Origin: Chrysoperla carnea
Taxonomy: Eukaryota; Arthropoda; Insecta; Neuroptera; Chrysopidae
Assembly: GCF_905475395.1 (NCBI RefSeq)
Contig: NC_058339.1
Coordinates: 9,432,001-9,496,000, forward strand
DNA length: 64,000 bases
Reading direction: 5' to 3'
The position numbers and the translations under genes are program-made. Below are positions 22,836-35,784 of the stretch, in pieces; positions within the stretch are counted from its first letter, which is position 1; the number at the start of each line of letters is the position of its first letter. Below the pieces are notes generated by a model, which was not told the origin of the DNA, did not search any database, and worked only from the letters and a program-made list of their open reading frames with translations.

Positions 22836-24796
22836 TCGAACAAGGCCAGTTACGTGTTATGTCATAACTGGTTCGTGAGATAATCGAGGCGAAATAATCC
22901 GAACGAACATACGCACATACGTACACACACAGACATCACATTGAAAAGGTTTGATTAGGATATTGGCCCCATTACATTAACTTCCTCTAGGAAGTTAACT
23001 AGCTACTATGTTATTCGATCAGAAATCTCTTCTCACCTCCTACGGAACCCTTTTCATCTGTATCGATTTGTACGTATTATTTGTAATAGAATTTGTTAGA
23101 TAAGTTACGACCCACATCACACCACAAAACTTCAATAAAGGAATATATAATATTATTTATGTTTGAATGAATTCAAATGAATTTTGATTAAAGTACCTAT
23201 GAGGCTATGTCATCGTTGATTAAATTGAAATGCTTTATAACTAAAATACACAAAAGTATGGATAGATATCGATATGGATTCAAATAATTCAATAAATATA
23301 CTGTGTTTGAGTTCAATAGATAAATGTATTGTGTTTATTTCTATTTTATACGATAATATGTTAATTAATCATTTTAATTATTTTGTGGGTGTTTATAATG
23401 ATTTTGCGCAAAATTTAGTGAATCATAACTATAAATTTTATATTATGAAACTGAATGGCGATAGAATCATGAAATTTCCACACTTTTCCCCGACCATTCC
23501 ACTTTTAACCCCCGAACTAAAAAAAGAGGTGTTCTAAGTTTGACCGCTATGCGTATGTGTCTGTGTGTTTGTCTGTCTGTGGCATCGTAGCCCCTAAACG
23601 GTCGAACCGACTCAATTGAGAACATTTTATAGAAAAGTTTATAACATTAAATTGCAAATACGAATGCATTAAATCCGATTTAATCTATGAAAGTTATATC
23701 AAAAAAGAATCGTTGAATGAAATTTTAATCCTTTAATAAAGTAGTGATTTGTATAAATTTAATGATTATAATGTAGGCACTTGATAAAAAATTATTTTAG
23801 TTATTAAGCAATAAATATTCGTTTATTAAATGCAGTCCTTACATAGTTACGGATTAAAATTATATTTTTTTCATTATTCAAAGTTTTCTGTATATTACAT
23901 ATAGGTATGTAAAGCTATTTACGATAAAGATAAGATCCACACTGCGACCATAATAATATCAGCTATAATAACAAATCTAAAATTTATTAAAATAATCTTT
24001 TCCATAATCTATAACATTGTTATAGTTATTTACTTGGTAACTATAAATTACGTCCATGTGGTACTACTTACTATTTAAACTGCTTTTAGTAGTTATTGAG
24101 GAGTACACTCTGTATTTGTTGTAATTACATCAAGTTTTATGATAATTTTTTGATTCGTGTACATTTTAAAAAATGATAAATATTTTGATAAACATTTAAA
24201 TTCACCTACTTATTTTTGCACATGCCATCAAAAATATTGAGCAAGCATTATTTTATTTTGTTTTTACCTCTACCTATTGCACTTTGGAAAAAAAACTTGG
24301 GAAATGATTTTTTTTTTTAAATTATTCTTTAAAAATACAGTTTTTGATTAACAAAGTTTCCAAAAATCACAAACCAATTCCTAGGTCATCGGGCTTTTTA
24401 TTATTATTTTTTCGTTCAAAGTTGGTTGAAAAAATGATGAATCATATAGGTTACTTTTTTCAATTGGGTATTTATATATCAAATAATCTATAGAGTGTGA
24501 TCAAAAACTATCTTAAATAATAAGACAATCTTGTAGTTTATAATAATACCATAAAAATATAAGATTGTCGATGATATAAAAACAAAATTATAATTTAATT
24601 ATGAGTTCATCGAAGATCCATCATTTGATGAACTGAGACGACTATAGTTACGAGTATTGATGATTGTAGAGAGATATCTATATTATCAAATTTATAACCA
24701 GCACTTGCACACAATATATTATACTTTTTTATAGTTGCCTGGTATTGTAAAGCTAAGAATAACTTTTTTACAATACTGTAGGGAAACAAACACCTC
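22836..24796. other. Gene-free stretch
   Basis: Nearly 2 kb of AT-rich DNA. A phrase near 23560-23610 (GTCTGTCTGTGG...ACGGTCGAACCGA) looks transposon-derived. The open frames at 23274 and 24607 have non-coding composition. No gene recognised. Confidence 0.4.
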
Positions 24797-24850
24797 AGGT
24801 TAGGTTAGATTAGAGTGGCTGTCCTGGGGTGGGACACAATTAGACCTTGG
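24797..24850 (+). repeat. GGTTAG-rich phrase of a dispersed insect repeat
   Basis: CAGGTTAGGTTAGATTAG is followed by GTGGCTGTCCTGGGGTGGGA. I recall this phrase from repeats in other insects. It is too short and degenerate to be an interstitial telomere tract. Confidence 0.4.
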
Positions 24851-25392
24851 ACCATTAATACCTTAATTTGATGAAACAAAATAAATAAGTGAAAAAATAG
24901 CAGCTTTACCTTTACTTTACTTTGATAAATAATTCCAATTACCTGTAACAATAAATAAAATTTGATTAATAATTAATTCTAAAAGAAGACTAAATTAATA
25001 ACTTGAAGTGGGTACCAACTAAATTGAAAAATTCTTTTATATTTATGCAAACAGATTTTGGTAATAAAAGTTAAAATAAATTAAAAGGAAAAGTAAGCCC
25101 AAAACTATTTAAAATAACCTTAATAAATAAAAGTCTCTTTAAAAAACAAACACAAAATCATTATTGAAACATCCTCCGCCATCCATTGAGCCATAAAATT
25201 AAACCTAAAATAATTTATTCAAGAGCGAGTAAAACTCGCACACGAAGGATTCCATATCAAGGTATAACAAGATATAACGTACAAGATATAACATTATATA
25301 CTTTTTATTAAATAATTAACTATACTTTGTAGAATAAAAAAAAATACGGAATCTTTTTTTTTGAAAATGAAGTATTGCCTCATGAAACTCGC

Positions 25393-25690
25393 TTACATTG
25401 TAACTTTCTATGGGTCCAATCATTAAATTAATCTGATTTTTATACTTTTGGGATCAAAATTACTGCATCCATCAAGTTTCATCATACTCCAAAACAAAAT
25501 TTTTTTCCCTTAAAAAAATTGCAAAAAATCGAAAAATTTTATAAATCTCCAATTTCGATAAAACTCAGTTTATAAGATAATTTTAACCCAAAAAGTACAA
25601 AAATCGTGTGCATTTGTTGACTGGTCGAATAGTTTTTGAGATAAGGACTAAAGTCGATCGAAATTTAGCGAGATACAGCTCGATTCTTAG
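25393..25690 (-). repeat. R2 repeat, partial copy (minus)
   Basis: One and a half R2 modules in reverse orientation. The flanks from 24851 to 25392 and 25691 to 25968 show nothing further. Confidence 0.7.
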
Positions 25691-25968
25691 TGAAAGGGTT
25701 CCATTGATTAATCTTCGGAAACGGAATCCTAAAAACCAAGTAAAAAATAATCTAATTATTACATAATCTTATAAAAAATCATTTTTGAAAAAAACAACAA
25801 CAGGCGAAAATAATATTTTCCCATAAAAAAATATTTGAATATAAAAAAAAAAACAAGCTAAGCACAGAATAATACTAAAAAAAAATAACAACTAAAAATT
25901 AAAACCCTAATAAAAAAAATTCTAATTTAATTTCGCGCATAAAAAAATAATATAATTTGTTAAAAAAA

Positions 25969-26523
25969 CAAGTGAAAACAAACAATTGACTGAGTTAATT
26001 GTTGAAATACCATGCATAGACAGTGTTGATTACTCTATCGTACATTACACATACATACAAGTCACATATACATAACTGATATTCCCATATGATATATACT
26101 ATAGAACTAGCCCTTTCTTTTTCGCCCTCACGGGTAAACAATAATGTTTACGAAAAACTGTTTCAAACAAAAGTTGTTTATTTTTAGATAAGGAACATTT
26201 TTTATATTTAAAGATTTATTGTATCTCTAACGGTTTACAAGACTCAATTAACCTATGTTGCTCATTTACGAACTCGAGCTCACTTTTTACGTCCTGAGTA
26301 CGCTGTAAAAATTTCAGCTTGATATATTTTTTCGTTTTTGAGTTATCGTGATGACAGACGGACAGACGACAGACAGACAGACGGAAACCGGAAATGGACT
26401 AATGAATTGATTTTAAAAAACACATAGCAAAATTTTGTTGGTAACATCAATATTTTTAAACGTTACAAACTTGGGACTAAACTTAGTATACCTTGCATAT
26501 TACATATATATGCAAGGTATAAA
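25969..26523 (-). repeat. R1 family copy, minus
   Basis: Full-length copy from ACAAGTGAAAACAAACAATT to the terminal hairpin (TATACCTTGCATAT...ATATGCAAGGTATA), here with a longer, perfect hairpin. Confidence 0.8.
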
Positions 26524-27161
26524 AACCATCAGAATATTTGAACATGTTTAATCATTATGAAAAATGATGTACCATTTACTATAAAATGAAAATGTTTTAT
26601 ATAGTCGAACTCGAGTCGGAGAGGAAATTAAACACATCTGCTTTTCACCGCACACATACATACATCTCCACCAGCAGCATAATATAACAACGTATTTTGT
26701 CGTGGCATAACCAAAAAGATACGTATATAATGTAATGAAATATCCTTTTTGGTATGACAAGATGAGAAAGAAGACAATGTATATTTATTGAACAATTTTA
26801 TTCTAAAATATATTTTACACCATGGTTTTTACTTTTCCGGTCAATTTCCCCTGGAATCTTTAATCATAATACAACACTGTATTCTTGAGTTTATATCCAT
26901 TTCTCTCTTACATACAGAAATTGTACGTTTCGTCAAAAAAGGGATCCACAGCGGGAACTTTTTTGTCTTCAAACTTTTCTGGTGGGTTTTGATTAATAAA
27001 TAAATTACATATTCTATACATCGCTACCACTATAATTCTATTTCGTTGCGTATTGAGCGGTTAAATCAACGATTGCATCGTATAGTCAAAAACAATTCTG
27101 TGTGTAAAATTTCAGATCAATCGGAAATTTGGAATTGGTCATAAAATCAATTACAAACAAA
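26524..27161. other. Gene-free stretch
   Basis: No gene recognised. The sequence near 27045-27160 reads like the end of a dispersed element, but I see no second copy here. Confidence 0.4.
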
Positions 27162-28120
27162 GGGGGCGTTCATGAACTACGTGGATTAATTCCTCCCTCT
27201 TTGAAACCCCACCCTTCCTCCATGTACCCTGGCGTAGCCTTTACTACGATCTTCCCCTCGGATGGAACGTAGATTTTATTTTATTATGAAGTCAAGAAGA
27301 CATTTGGAATTTTTCTTTTTCTTTTTGGCGTTTATAAAATAAAAAGCAGCCTAATGTTTGAAATTGCTCCCACTCAAGAAAACCTTGCGAGGATGCCATA
27401 CCAAGAAGGTCTTAACAGATTAGGAGATAATCTGAAAAACCAACAATTAAAGGCATGGACCAGCTACGAGGGAGGGCGAATCGCCAAAAGCCTGTTGGGT
27501 GAAGGAAACTCGCTCGGTAACAGAGCCGACGAGATCTTGAAACTAAACAGAGCTGATATTAGAGTCATCGTAGAGTTACTCACAGGGCATGATAACCTGA
27601 ACAAGTTCCAACATCAGAATCAAAAAAGACAATCTCCCGCGTGTGACAGATGCGGAGAAAATTCAGAAGAAACATCGATCCATTTTCTCTGTACTGTTCG
27701 GCGCTCATACAGCAGCGAAGGAAATGGTTTGGTCCGACCATAGTCAAACCAGAAGAAATTTGGAAACTCAGCGCTAGGCAAATCCTGGGTTTCAGTACAT
27801 CAGTTGGTTATAATAGCCACTGAAAAGCGTAGCGGGGATAGAGTACAAGGGTCTATTTGGCTAGGTGCTCTGAACCATTGCTTCGAGGCCTGATGCTCGA
27901 GCATGGCCCGCTAACCTCCATACCCATACCCATACCCAATGATTGAAATTAAATGTCCATTTACCGCAACTTAAACTGCAAATTGTTTTCAGTGTCTTAA
28001 AAAGTATATCAAGCAAATTACGTAGGTTGACTTCATTTCCATCCTCCCCTGACGTAATTCGTAACTTTGAGCCAATGTTCTCTCTCTCTTGCTCGAGCCA
28101 CGTGGTTTATGGATGTTCCA
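27162..28120. mobile_element. MITE-like element split by a non-LTR insertion
   Basis: The outer ends GGGGCGTTCATGAACTACG... (27163) and the complement of GGAACATCCATAAACCACGTGG (ending 28120) match as inverted repeats at 16 of 22 positions. The non-LTR copy at 27366-27937 interrupts the inside. The borders are approximate. Confidence 0.45.
27366..27937 (+). mobile_element. Non-LTR retrotransposon, 5'-truncated copy 3
   Basis: Flanked by a 13-bp target-site duplication with one mismatch (AATGTTTGAAATT at 27353-27365, AATGATTGAAATT at 27938-27950). The frame covers the same C-terminal polyprotein region as copies 1 and 2. It keeps CDRCGENSEETSIHFLC, then is frameshifted just before the usual PAL. 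The 3' tail is CCATACCCATACCCATACC. Its 5' truncation starts at nearly the same polyprotein position as copy 2. Confidence 0.9.
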
Positions 28121-31100
28121 TAATCAAAAAAACAAGAAACATATACTAACATCATTACAAAGTTAAAAAGAAAAGAGTTCGTAACGAAAGGAATCCATTT
28201 CATCGTTTTCACTATTGATTTTATAAAAAAATAAATATTAAATATAGCTCATAGAACAAACAATTCTGTTTGCTAAAGTGTTTGTTTTCCCATTCATATG
28301 AAAACATGAAAATTTTTTGAAATATCTCATTTTTTTCGAAAAAGAAACACCTCCTCTTGGTCGAAAGATTATAGTACAGCTGTTTTTCGGTGCTTAACCT
28401 TTTCGTTGAAACGTCTAGAAGTCCCGAAAAACCGTTCAATCATAAAAAAATTTCGATATTTCGAAAAAGTTCACCTAATATCAATTTTAAAATCGAAACA
28501 AAAAAAAAGTTATAAACAAACTTAAAAACGACTATTTTCGCTAATTTTTTCAAGTTTTTTCGTACGAAATCGGACATAAATCGAATTTTTTTTAAATCTA
28601 TAACTTTCCGATTTAATTTTTTTTGCATTGGACGTCAATTTTTTTTATAACAAGAAAGTCATTTTTTTATCTTGCGAGTTTTTAGGTTAACTCAGCCATT
28701 GATTCGCCATAAAAATAAAACGCTATGCCATGCAGCGCAAAGTATTTTTAGTTTTGTTAAATTAAACATTGGGCCCCGTAGATAAGTTGGATCACAGAAA
28801 ATAGGCTGGCTTGACTTGACGTACCACATACGTCAGGAGAAAATAACTTTCTGGCCTGGGGTCGTAAAATAGTATATTCAACACCAAGGGAGTAAAAATA
28901 AAGAATGTCCCAAAGAACGGCGAAGCCAGGGGTGACAAACATGAGTCATTCCTTCCTTGCTCCCGTGATGTGTATACAATTTTCTGCTCGGCGTACACTT
29001 TTCGTCCAGAAGGGAGAAGAAATATTTATGCAAATATAATACTTTTTCCGTCTCAATTGAGGACACTTTTAACTAATGTGTGAAATTAGTCTGATCTAAA
29101 TCTTTTCGTTTTAAAAAAACAAACACAAATTCATTCATACTAATTAATAAAAGTTGCTTTTTGGGAATCAAGGGACCCAAAAATGTACAGATCCATTGAA
29201 AATTACATATTACTATACGTTTATAGAGATAATAATTCAGATTACCAAAATTTCTCTGGTACATAAAATATGCGTCTATGCCTCTGTGTACACATATATA
29301 ACATAGAAAGCTTTCAGTAGTCTACAGCTACAGTAGGTCTATATACAATATAAACGTGAAAACGCACTGTAAATATCGATTTTCCAACACGACCTTGTAC
29401 TTAAAGTGAACAAGAAGGGTAGAGGAGAGTACGGATATAATATGCACTCCATCGTTTCACTACATATATACTTTTTATCATGGAAAATTCTAGTTAGAAA
29501 TTCATAGAAAATTTAAAATGTTATTATCATTATCATAGATATATTAATAATAGATGTAATATTATGGCAATACACAAAACAATCATATAAGACCAACTTG
29601 AATACCATTTTTAACACATAATAATTTTATGAAAAGCTTTATTACTCTTTTTTTATGGTGCGTTGCTAAAGTTTTTACTGTTTTATCGTTAAACCCCTAC
29701 ATGATGATAATACTTTTCAACTTTTATAGAGTAATTATTTGCTATCTTTTTTAAACTTTCAAAATGATTGCGAAGAGAAATTGACGTTTATATTAAAAAA
29801 AGCAAAATTTTTTCAAAATTTCAAATGAATGGCCACTTAAAAGATTGATTTTTTTTCACAAAATGGCATGGTTTATAGGATAAGGAGTTTACTCCTTAAA
29901 TGTTGTATGGAGTGGTGTGTCCGTCAGGTTATTGTTAGTTTCAAACAATAGATGCTTTGTCTGTTATACGTACTATATAGTATAATTTATAAATGGTAAT
30001 TAACAGAAAAGTTTGAAAAAGTTATTTTCCACAACGTAACCCTCCGGAAAATTGGAAAAAGTTGGCTCGGTGAAAGTCCCAACTTTCTAGTATGTATTAC
30101 ACAGAAAATCTTTATTTTTGTGTGGTTTTTCGCGCGCTCTCTTAACATCTAACAATCAAGCAATTAAAATGTAACTAAGCCAAAAATTTTTGCGGGATGT
30201 TGTTGAGTAAGTAAGCTTTATCCTACAAATAAAAATTTTATACATCGTAAAAATCTAATTTTTTCATACACTTTTTCAGGGATGAAAATGATTAAAAAAT
30301 AAACAATATCCTACTGGGTTACCCACCGACAAGCTGCACTTCAGGAGCATTTTTTAAACGGGATCCTGCAAAAACTTTCCATGCGAAAATTATTCATGCT
30401 CAATGACGGATTTTGCCGGGTCTATACTTTTTCTTTTTATTGAAAATACAAATGGTACGCGAATATCTTGCTTCTCTTTTATAGAGATAAAAAAAAATTA
30501 TGAATGGGTTGACGGGATCAAATGATTAAAAAAATATGGATTACAAAAAAATTAGAAGAAATCACACCTAATTAAAATTTGTAAAATATACTTTTTCTTT
30601 AAATTGAACATGCAAAAGGTACCCGGGTGCCTCGTCACTCACATAAGGGATTTTGAATAGAAATTGTTGCTTTTTGAAGTGTTTAATATTAATCATTTCA
30701 GATTTGTTTGTGGTTTTCTGCAGCAACGAGCGCTGTTATGCGTTCGCCAAATTAACGTAACATGTCATAAAAAACAAATTTCCCAAAAGTATAGTTATTA
30801 GGTATAACTCTCCTTGTGTCTATTATTTAGTGATTTCAGTATAAAGTAATCATTCCACCAGCAACGTTAAATCATAAAATTACCTTTAGTTTAATAGAGT
30901 GGATAAAAGTAGTAGCGACTTTCATTCGCTTGTCTTTACTTAATAATTTAGTGATTCCTATCAAAAAATAGTGTTGTATGTAGTTGTGGTACGTAAAACG
31001 CATTTGTTAGGTACATAATTTGATTAATTCGATCGTAAATATTTGATTACAATGGGTGTAGGCAAACACTGTAACTATGTAACTATGTAACTATGTTCAT

Positions 31101-31329
31101 ATTATCAAATATAAACTACATAGTCATTTTCACATAACGACCGAGCAAAACTTTCCCCATGATAAATTTATATTTATTTTAACTAGATATTTATTTACAG
31201 AGTGATCAGCTAAATAACACCTACAATCTAAAATCAAAAGTACACCTAGATAAGATTCGATTAAAATTGAGTTAGGAGTAAATTTTTGAAGATTTTTAGC
31301 TTTAGTAAACTTTAGGATATTCCTGGCCG
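28121..31329. other. Gene-free stretch
   Basis: More than 3 kb without a supported gene. A GC-richer patch at 28775-28995 opens three overlapping minus frames. None shows a domain. An 11-bp unit (TGTAACTATGT-like) is repeated about three times at 31069-31098. The remainder is AT-rich and unremarkable. Confidence 0.4.
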
Positions 31330-32065
31330 GCGACACTCCGTACCCGATTAATCCATTCCGTGGTTTCTAGGAAATGTCATTCTCCGTGGTCCCCTAGACG
31401 ATGTGAAAATCAGGGTGGACAATTTTTTTAGTCGTACAAATTTGTCTTTTTCTCTTTCGATCTTTCTCCAGAGTTCCTAGCTGATACGGGATCGCTAGGC
31501 CTAATACGCCTAATGGTTAATGGAAGTCATCACTGTGGACATTTCAGTTATTTCACATTCACACAGAATATGTATTATAGTTTACTCCTCTTCAAGACAA
31601 AATCAGCACAGATTCTTTCCCTGCAAGATTGATCTTTACTTATTGAGTTTACAATGGCCAGTAAGTATTCTCAAATGATTTTTCTCCAGTTGAAGCAAAC
31701 GCTTTGACTCCTTTTTCAATGAAAAGCGTTTTACAAGAGTTTTTGAATGGTCTTGGTTATGAACATTTACCCAAAATCGGTTAGACTCGTGCAACTTTCA
31801 TTTCCTTTATTTTAATTTTTATTGTGCTTTTCGGTACCCCCAAGAAATTTTAGCGATTCAAGGCACTTCAAAAACAATTTAGGAGTTTTTTGCAGGTGAT
31901 TAGTTCTTTGAGCACAGATTAAAATATCGAGTCGTATTTACCAAGCCTGGTATAGATGTCCGTTCTAGACGCTCACAGTATATTTCTGAATCACTTACGG
32001 TTTCCGTTTTCGATCCGTCCGTGTATCAGATTATATCTTGGCAGTCAAAAAAGGCAAGGTTGTTC
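31330..32065 (-). pseudogene. Degenerate non-LTR retrotransposon fragment (RNase H and C-terminus)
   Basis: On the minus strand near 32025-32000 a frame reads TDGSKTE, the conserved start of the retroelement RNase H domain. About 300 bp further on it reads LRILTGHCKLNK. This is followed, across a frameshift and in-frame stops, by a decayed cysteine-histidine cluster (ILCECE). The order matches the 3' half of Jockey/R1-type polyproteins. Its sequence is unlike copies 1-3, so it belongs to another family. Many stops; dead. Confidence 0.7.
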
Positions 32066-32338
32066 CTCTGCGCATGTTTGAATGGATGCTTTTTCTACTT
32101 TTGCTGCTTAGTAAAACCAAATCTGACTTTATAACTTTGAAACTTTTTAGGCTTTTCATCATATAATAGGTAATATAAGATACAATATGAAATGCACGAC
32201 ATCCTAAAGTTTTTGTTTCGTTTAAAACTGCATTCTCTACTTGGTTCACCCTTTACTTTTTGTACATACACAGTTAACCATTAATTTTCCAGGGTTAGTA
32301 ACATTCCTGACTATCTTACAATCTGACTTGTATTTTAT

Positions 32339-32358
32339 ACACACACACACACACACAA
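32339..32358. repeat. CA microsatellite
   Basis: A run of about nine AC units inside otherwise featureless sequence (32066-32691). Confidence 0.85.
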
Positions 32359-32975
32359 GCAAGATAAACAGCAAATGTTTCATAAAATATTTTAGATTAT
32401 TTTGTAGATTTTCATTGGAAATTTTAATAGCATTTATCATGCGAAAATTTTAGTACTATTTAATAGTACTTTATATGAATAATTAATAAATAAGTACCAG
32501 CATTATACTCGCATCGAATCGAATAATAACCGAAAATTTAATTGAAGAGTTCTGCCAAACTTGCGAATTTATGTCAATTTTACGACTATTTGTCAATTAA
32601 GGATAGCAGTGGCGTGCATTACATATAGACAGAAAGACACTGCCTGCCCTACATAATTCAAACAAATATGTATAATCTTGTTCTGATATCTAATACTAGA
32701 GGAATATCCACCCGCTGGGTTTAAAAGTAAAGATTGATCAAAATTGCTCTCGCTTATTCCCTTTCTATAACACTCGAAATAATGGTGAGGATTGTTTTAC
32801 ACAGGTAAAATATATGTATGGTTTTCTATTTTTTTAAATGTATAAGTAATTGTCGTAATTATTCATTGAGTATATCCGAAAAGATGGCCGTGAAATATTT
32901 TATTTTGACTATTTTTACAGAAATCTGTAATTTATGGTAATGTCAAATTAAATTTATTTTTAAATTTTTTTTTTA

Positions 32976-34419
32976 GTCCATTGAAATGTTACAATTTTAG
33001 GGCCGAACTGAACATTTTTGGGGAGGACGCGATTTTATTTGTGGGACATGTAGGGGAGGTCAATACAACCTTAACCCCAAGTTTGTGGGGTTGGCGCCCT
33101 TGCCCCCCGCCCGCCATCTTGAAAAAAGGGGTGGAAACATATTTTGCTGTATCTCGTAAAATATTGATTTCTCAAAAAATTTGCAAAGACATAATTTGTA
33201 GCAAATTGTCGTGGCTACAATTTTGTCTATGTGACTTTTGCGATAAACTTAAAATTTAAAACGTTTTATGAACATTTTTCCGCAAATTTTATTAATTTTT
33301 GTTAATTTTTAACGTAGTTACAGCGCTCCAATATATCCGACTTAATCATATTATCAATCAGTAATTAAAATAGAATAGCTAGCTATCCCATTCTACTCTT
33401 CTTCGATGGTCCAGGTTGTCGTTCAGATTCTCCAAGTTGTGGCTTAGATTCTCCAGGCTGTGGCTCAGATTGTAATTCGACATCGAATGTGAAGGTTTGA
33501 GGAATGACAGGAGTTAAAGTTGGAGTCATCGTTGGTAATTCTTCTTCAAATTCATTTTCTTCCATTAATTTTGTTACTTCCATAATGTTGGTACAGGTTT
33601 CTCCAGAGCAATAGAGGCACACTGTGGAGCACTTCGAACTTTGGATTGGCATCCAAATGTTTCCATGCTTTTTCCAACCCCGATATTCAGGATTATTGTA
33701 TTTTCCAAGCCATGATTGGACCTGGTGATACACTCGGAGACTGTGGAAACGGGCTACATCCTGTGTTGGCGGAAGCGATGATAACCTGAATGAAATTTTT
33801 GTTACTGTTTTGGAAAATCGTTTGTATCACAACTATATGTAGCACAACTAAAAGAATAGCATGAGGAAGAAGAAACAGCTTATTAAATATGTTATTAAAA
33901 AACGAGAGTAAGGTAAACATGTTGTTTTGGCCGAGTTATCATGCGCATTGATAAACTCGGTCAACTTTGGAGCGCTGTAACTACGTTAAAAATTAACAAA
34001 AATTAATAAAATTTGCGGGAAAATGTTCATAAACCTATTCTCTATAATATTGCTCTCACCTAAATTTATGATAAAATGACAAGAAAAAAAGTTATTGAGC
34101 AAAAAAAGAAATTTTTGATTTTGTTACTTTTTTGCTCATAACTTTTTAAATTTTAAGTTTATCGCAAAAGTCACATAGACAAAATTGTAGCCACGACAAT
34201 TTGCTACAAATTATGTCTTTGCAAATTTTTTGAGAAATCAATATTTTACGAGATACAGCAAAATATGTTTCCACCCCTTTTTTCAAGATGGCGGGCGGGG
34301 GACAAGGGCGCCAACCCCACAAACTTGGGGTTAAGGTTGTATTGACCTCCCCTACATGTCCCACAAATAAAATCGCGTCCTCCCCAAAAATGTTCAGTCA
34401 ATGTAACATTTCAATGGAC
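32976..34419. mobile_element. 1.44-kb fold-back DNA transposon
   Basis: Bounded by perfect inverted ends GTCCATTGAAATGTTACA, with TA on each side. The inversion extends inward as long arms: left about 32976-33336, right about 33963-34419, the right arm about 120 bp longer because of an extra AT-rich block. Each arm contains an identical GC-rich stretch (GGGGTTGGCGCCC). The centre holds a truncated transposon exon on the minus strand. The empty site is visible by comparison with 9370-9838. The two 70-90 codon frames in the arms are copies of each other through the inversion and are not genes. Confidence 0.88.
33383..33785 (-). pseudogene. C-terminal exon of a transposon ORF inside the fold-back element
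   Basis: A TTTCATTCAG acceptor precedes an open frame of 133 codons ending in a stop. It begins LSSLPPTQDVARFHSLRVYH, continues with a Trp-rich QVQSWLG...GWKKHG stretch and a CLYCSGETCTN cysteine motif, and ends in a Pro/Gln/Glu-rich tail with repeated PGES/LGES phrases. I recall this LPPT...HSLRVY...QVQ...W followed by cysteines as the C-terminus of a multicopy animal ORF that travels with transposons. I cannot name the superfamily. The upstream part of the ORF is missing, so it is a stranded last exon. Confidence 0.6.
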
Positions 34420-35024
34420 TATTTTATTATTAATATATCTTTGTAAATTATATCTCATGTGTTATTCTGAATTATGAGCTACATTGCTGTACAGTTTCAT
34501 TAAAAACCGTTCGCTAGTTTTAGCGTGAAAGCGTAACAAACAAACAAATTTGCTTACTTTCGCATTTATAATAAATAGAGATAGAGATTATTTATCTACG
34601 AGTACTATCAATAAACTCAATATCCCATCGTGTTCAGTGGGATTTTTACTATAAGAATAATCAATAGGTCTGTTTCTTCGATTAGTTCAAAATCAATATA
34701 ATGGTTAATTGAAACTTTTGATTTAAATAAATTAAAATGGAACTAAATTTTGAGATTCTAAACATGAATACATAATATATTATTTAATTGATATCAATCA
34801 ATTCTATGTAATTACAGTTAATAAAATACACAGTAGGTTAAATGAATATTGATTATTGATTATTATTAATATTGACAGGATATATTTATTATAAACAATA
34901 AATTAATGTACGTTCATATTTCAATGTCTAAAACCAATAGTAATCTTAATCAATTATTTTATTATCGATTGATTTTATGTTTATTGTAACTTTTTAGACC
35001 GTTTAATTACTTGCTTTCTTCTAT

Positions 35025-35375
35025 TTGTTGTGTGCGTAGTCATGGTAAGTACAATAATATCGATGCCAGCGCTTCCGGTGAAAAACATTTACATGTTAAT
35101 ATTAAACAAAATGTCAAATTAAAATTATTGAAAAACACTAATTAATTAAACTTAATGCATTAAAAATTGTGAAATGAGAAATCAAATTGCACAAATATTA
35201 TTTTCAAATGTAAATTATTATAATTATTTATTTAAATTTGTGAGACAATAATATTAAATTTTCAATGTAAGTTATAAATGCAATCTATACAATTATATAT
35301 GCATTCATACAATTCTATAATTAAAGTAGTGTATCGTTATCATGGAAACGCCTCCAAAAAAACTCACGCACGATG
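35025..35375 (+). repeat. Dispersed repeat R4, copy 3
   Basis: Aligns with 1322-1702 and 15755-16145, with a short deletion after AGTGAAAAA. The flank 34586-35024 is AT-rich and gene-free. Confidence 0.75.
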
Positions 35376-35784
35376 CGAATATGTAAATATTTACAAAAAT
35401 TTTGTGAGAACGCGACACATAAGTAATCCTTCTACAAACTCAAAATATACTGAATTTCCAATATTCCAATTCTTCTTGTATAACAAATTTTATTTGGGAA
35501 CACTTAAAAATAAACTTAATCTTTATTTATACATTTAAACAAATGATTATAAATAAAATAGTTGCAATGACATTTGAAAGAAATAAATTAAGCTTAAAAT
35601 TATTGTTTTATTTCAATTAAAATTGAAAATCTAATTTTAAAATGGATTAGTAACACATTCCACAATTTAAAATAAACTAATAAACTTTTAAATAGAGTAT
35701 GATTTAAATTAGGGCTGCCATTATTTGAAAACAATAAAATAGTGTCTATCTTCAAGCTTGAAGTCAAAATTATTGTTTTTTTTT

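Larger units (their letters stand above)
32692..34585 (-). mobile_element. Helitron-like element, copy 2, interrupted
   Basis: The outer parts (32692-32975 and 34420-34585) align along their length with the uninterrupted copy at 9370-9838. They share the ACCCGCTGGGTTTAAAAGTAAAG start and the GCTTACTTTCGCATTTATAATA end. A fold-back transposon sits in the middle. Confidence 0.65.

Noticed and set aside
24797..24815. Interstitial telomere (TTAGG)n
   Set aside because: Only two to three imperfect units, continuing into a phrase known from dispersed repeats.
28757..29066. Three overlapping minus-strand frames in a GC-richer patch
   Set aside because: They overlap in different frames, share no domain, and have no splice or start signals that single one out.
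32981..34364. Two nearly identical frames of 92 and 72 codons
   Set aside because: They are the two inverted arms of the fold-back transposon read in opposite directions.
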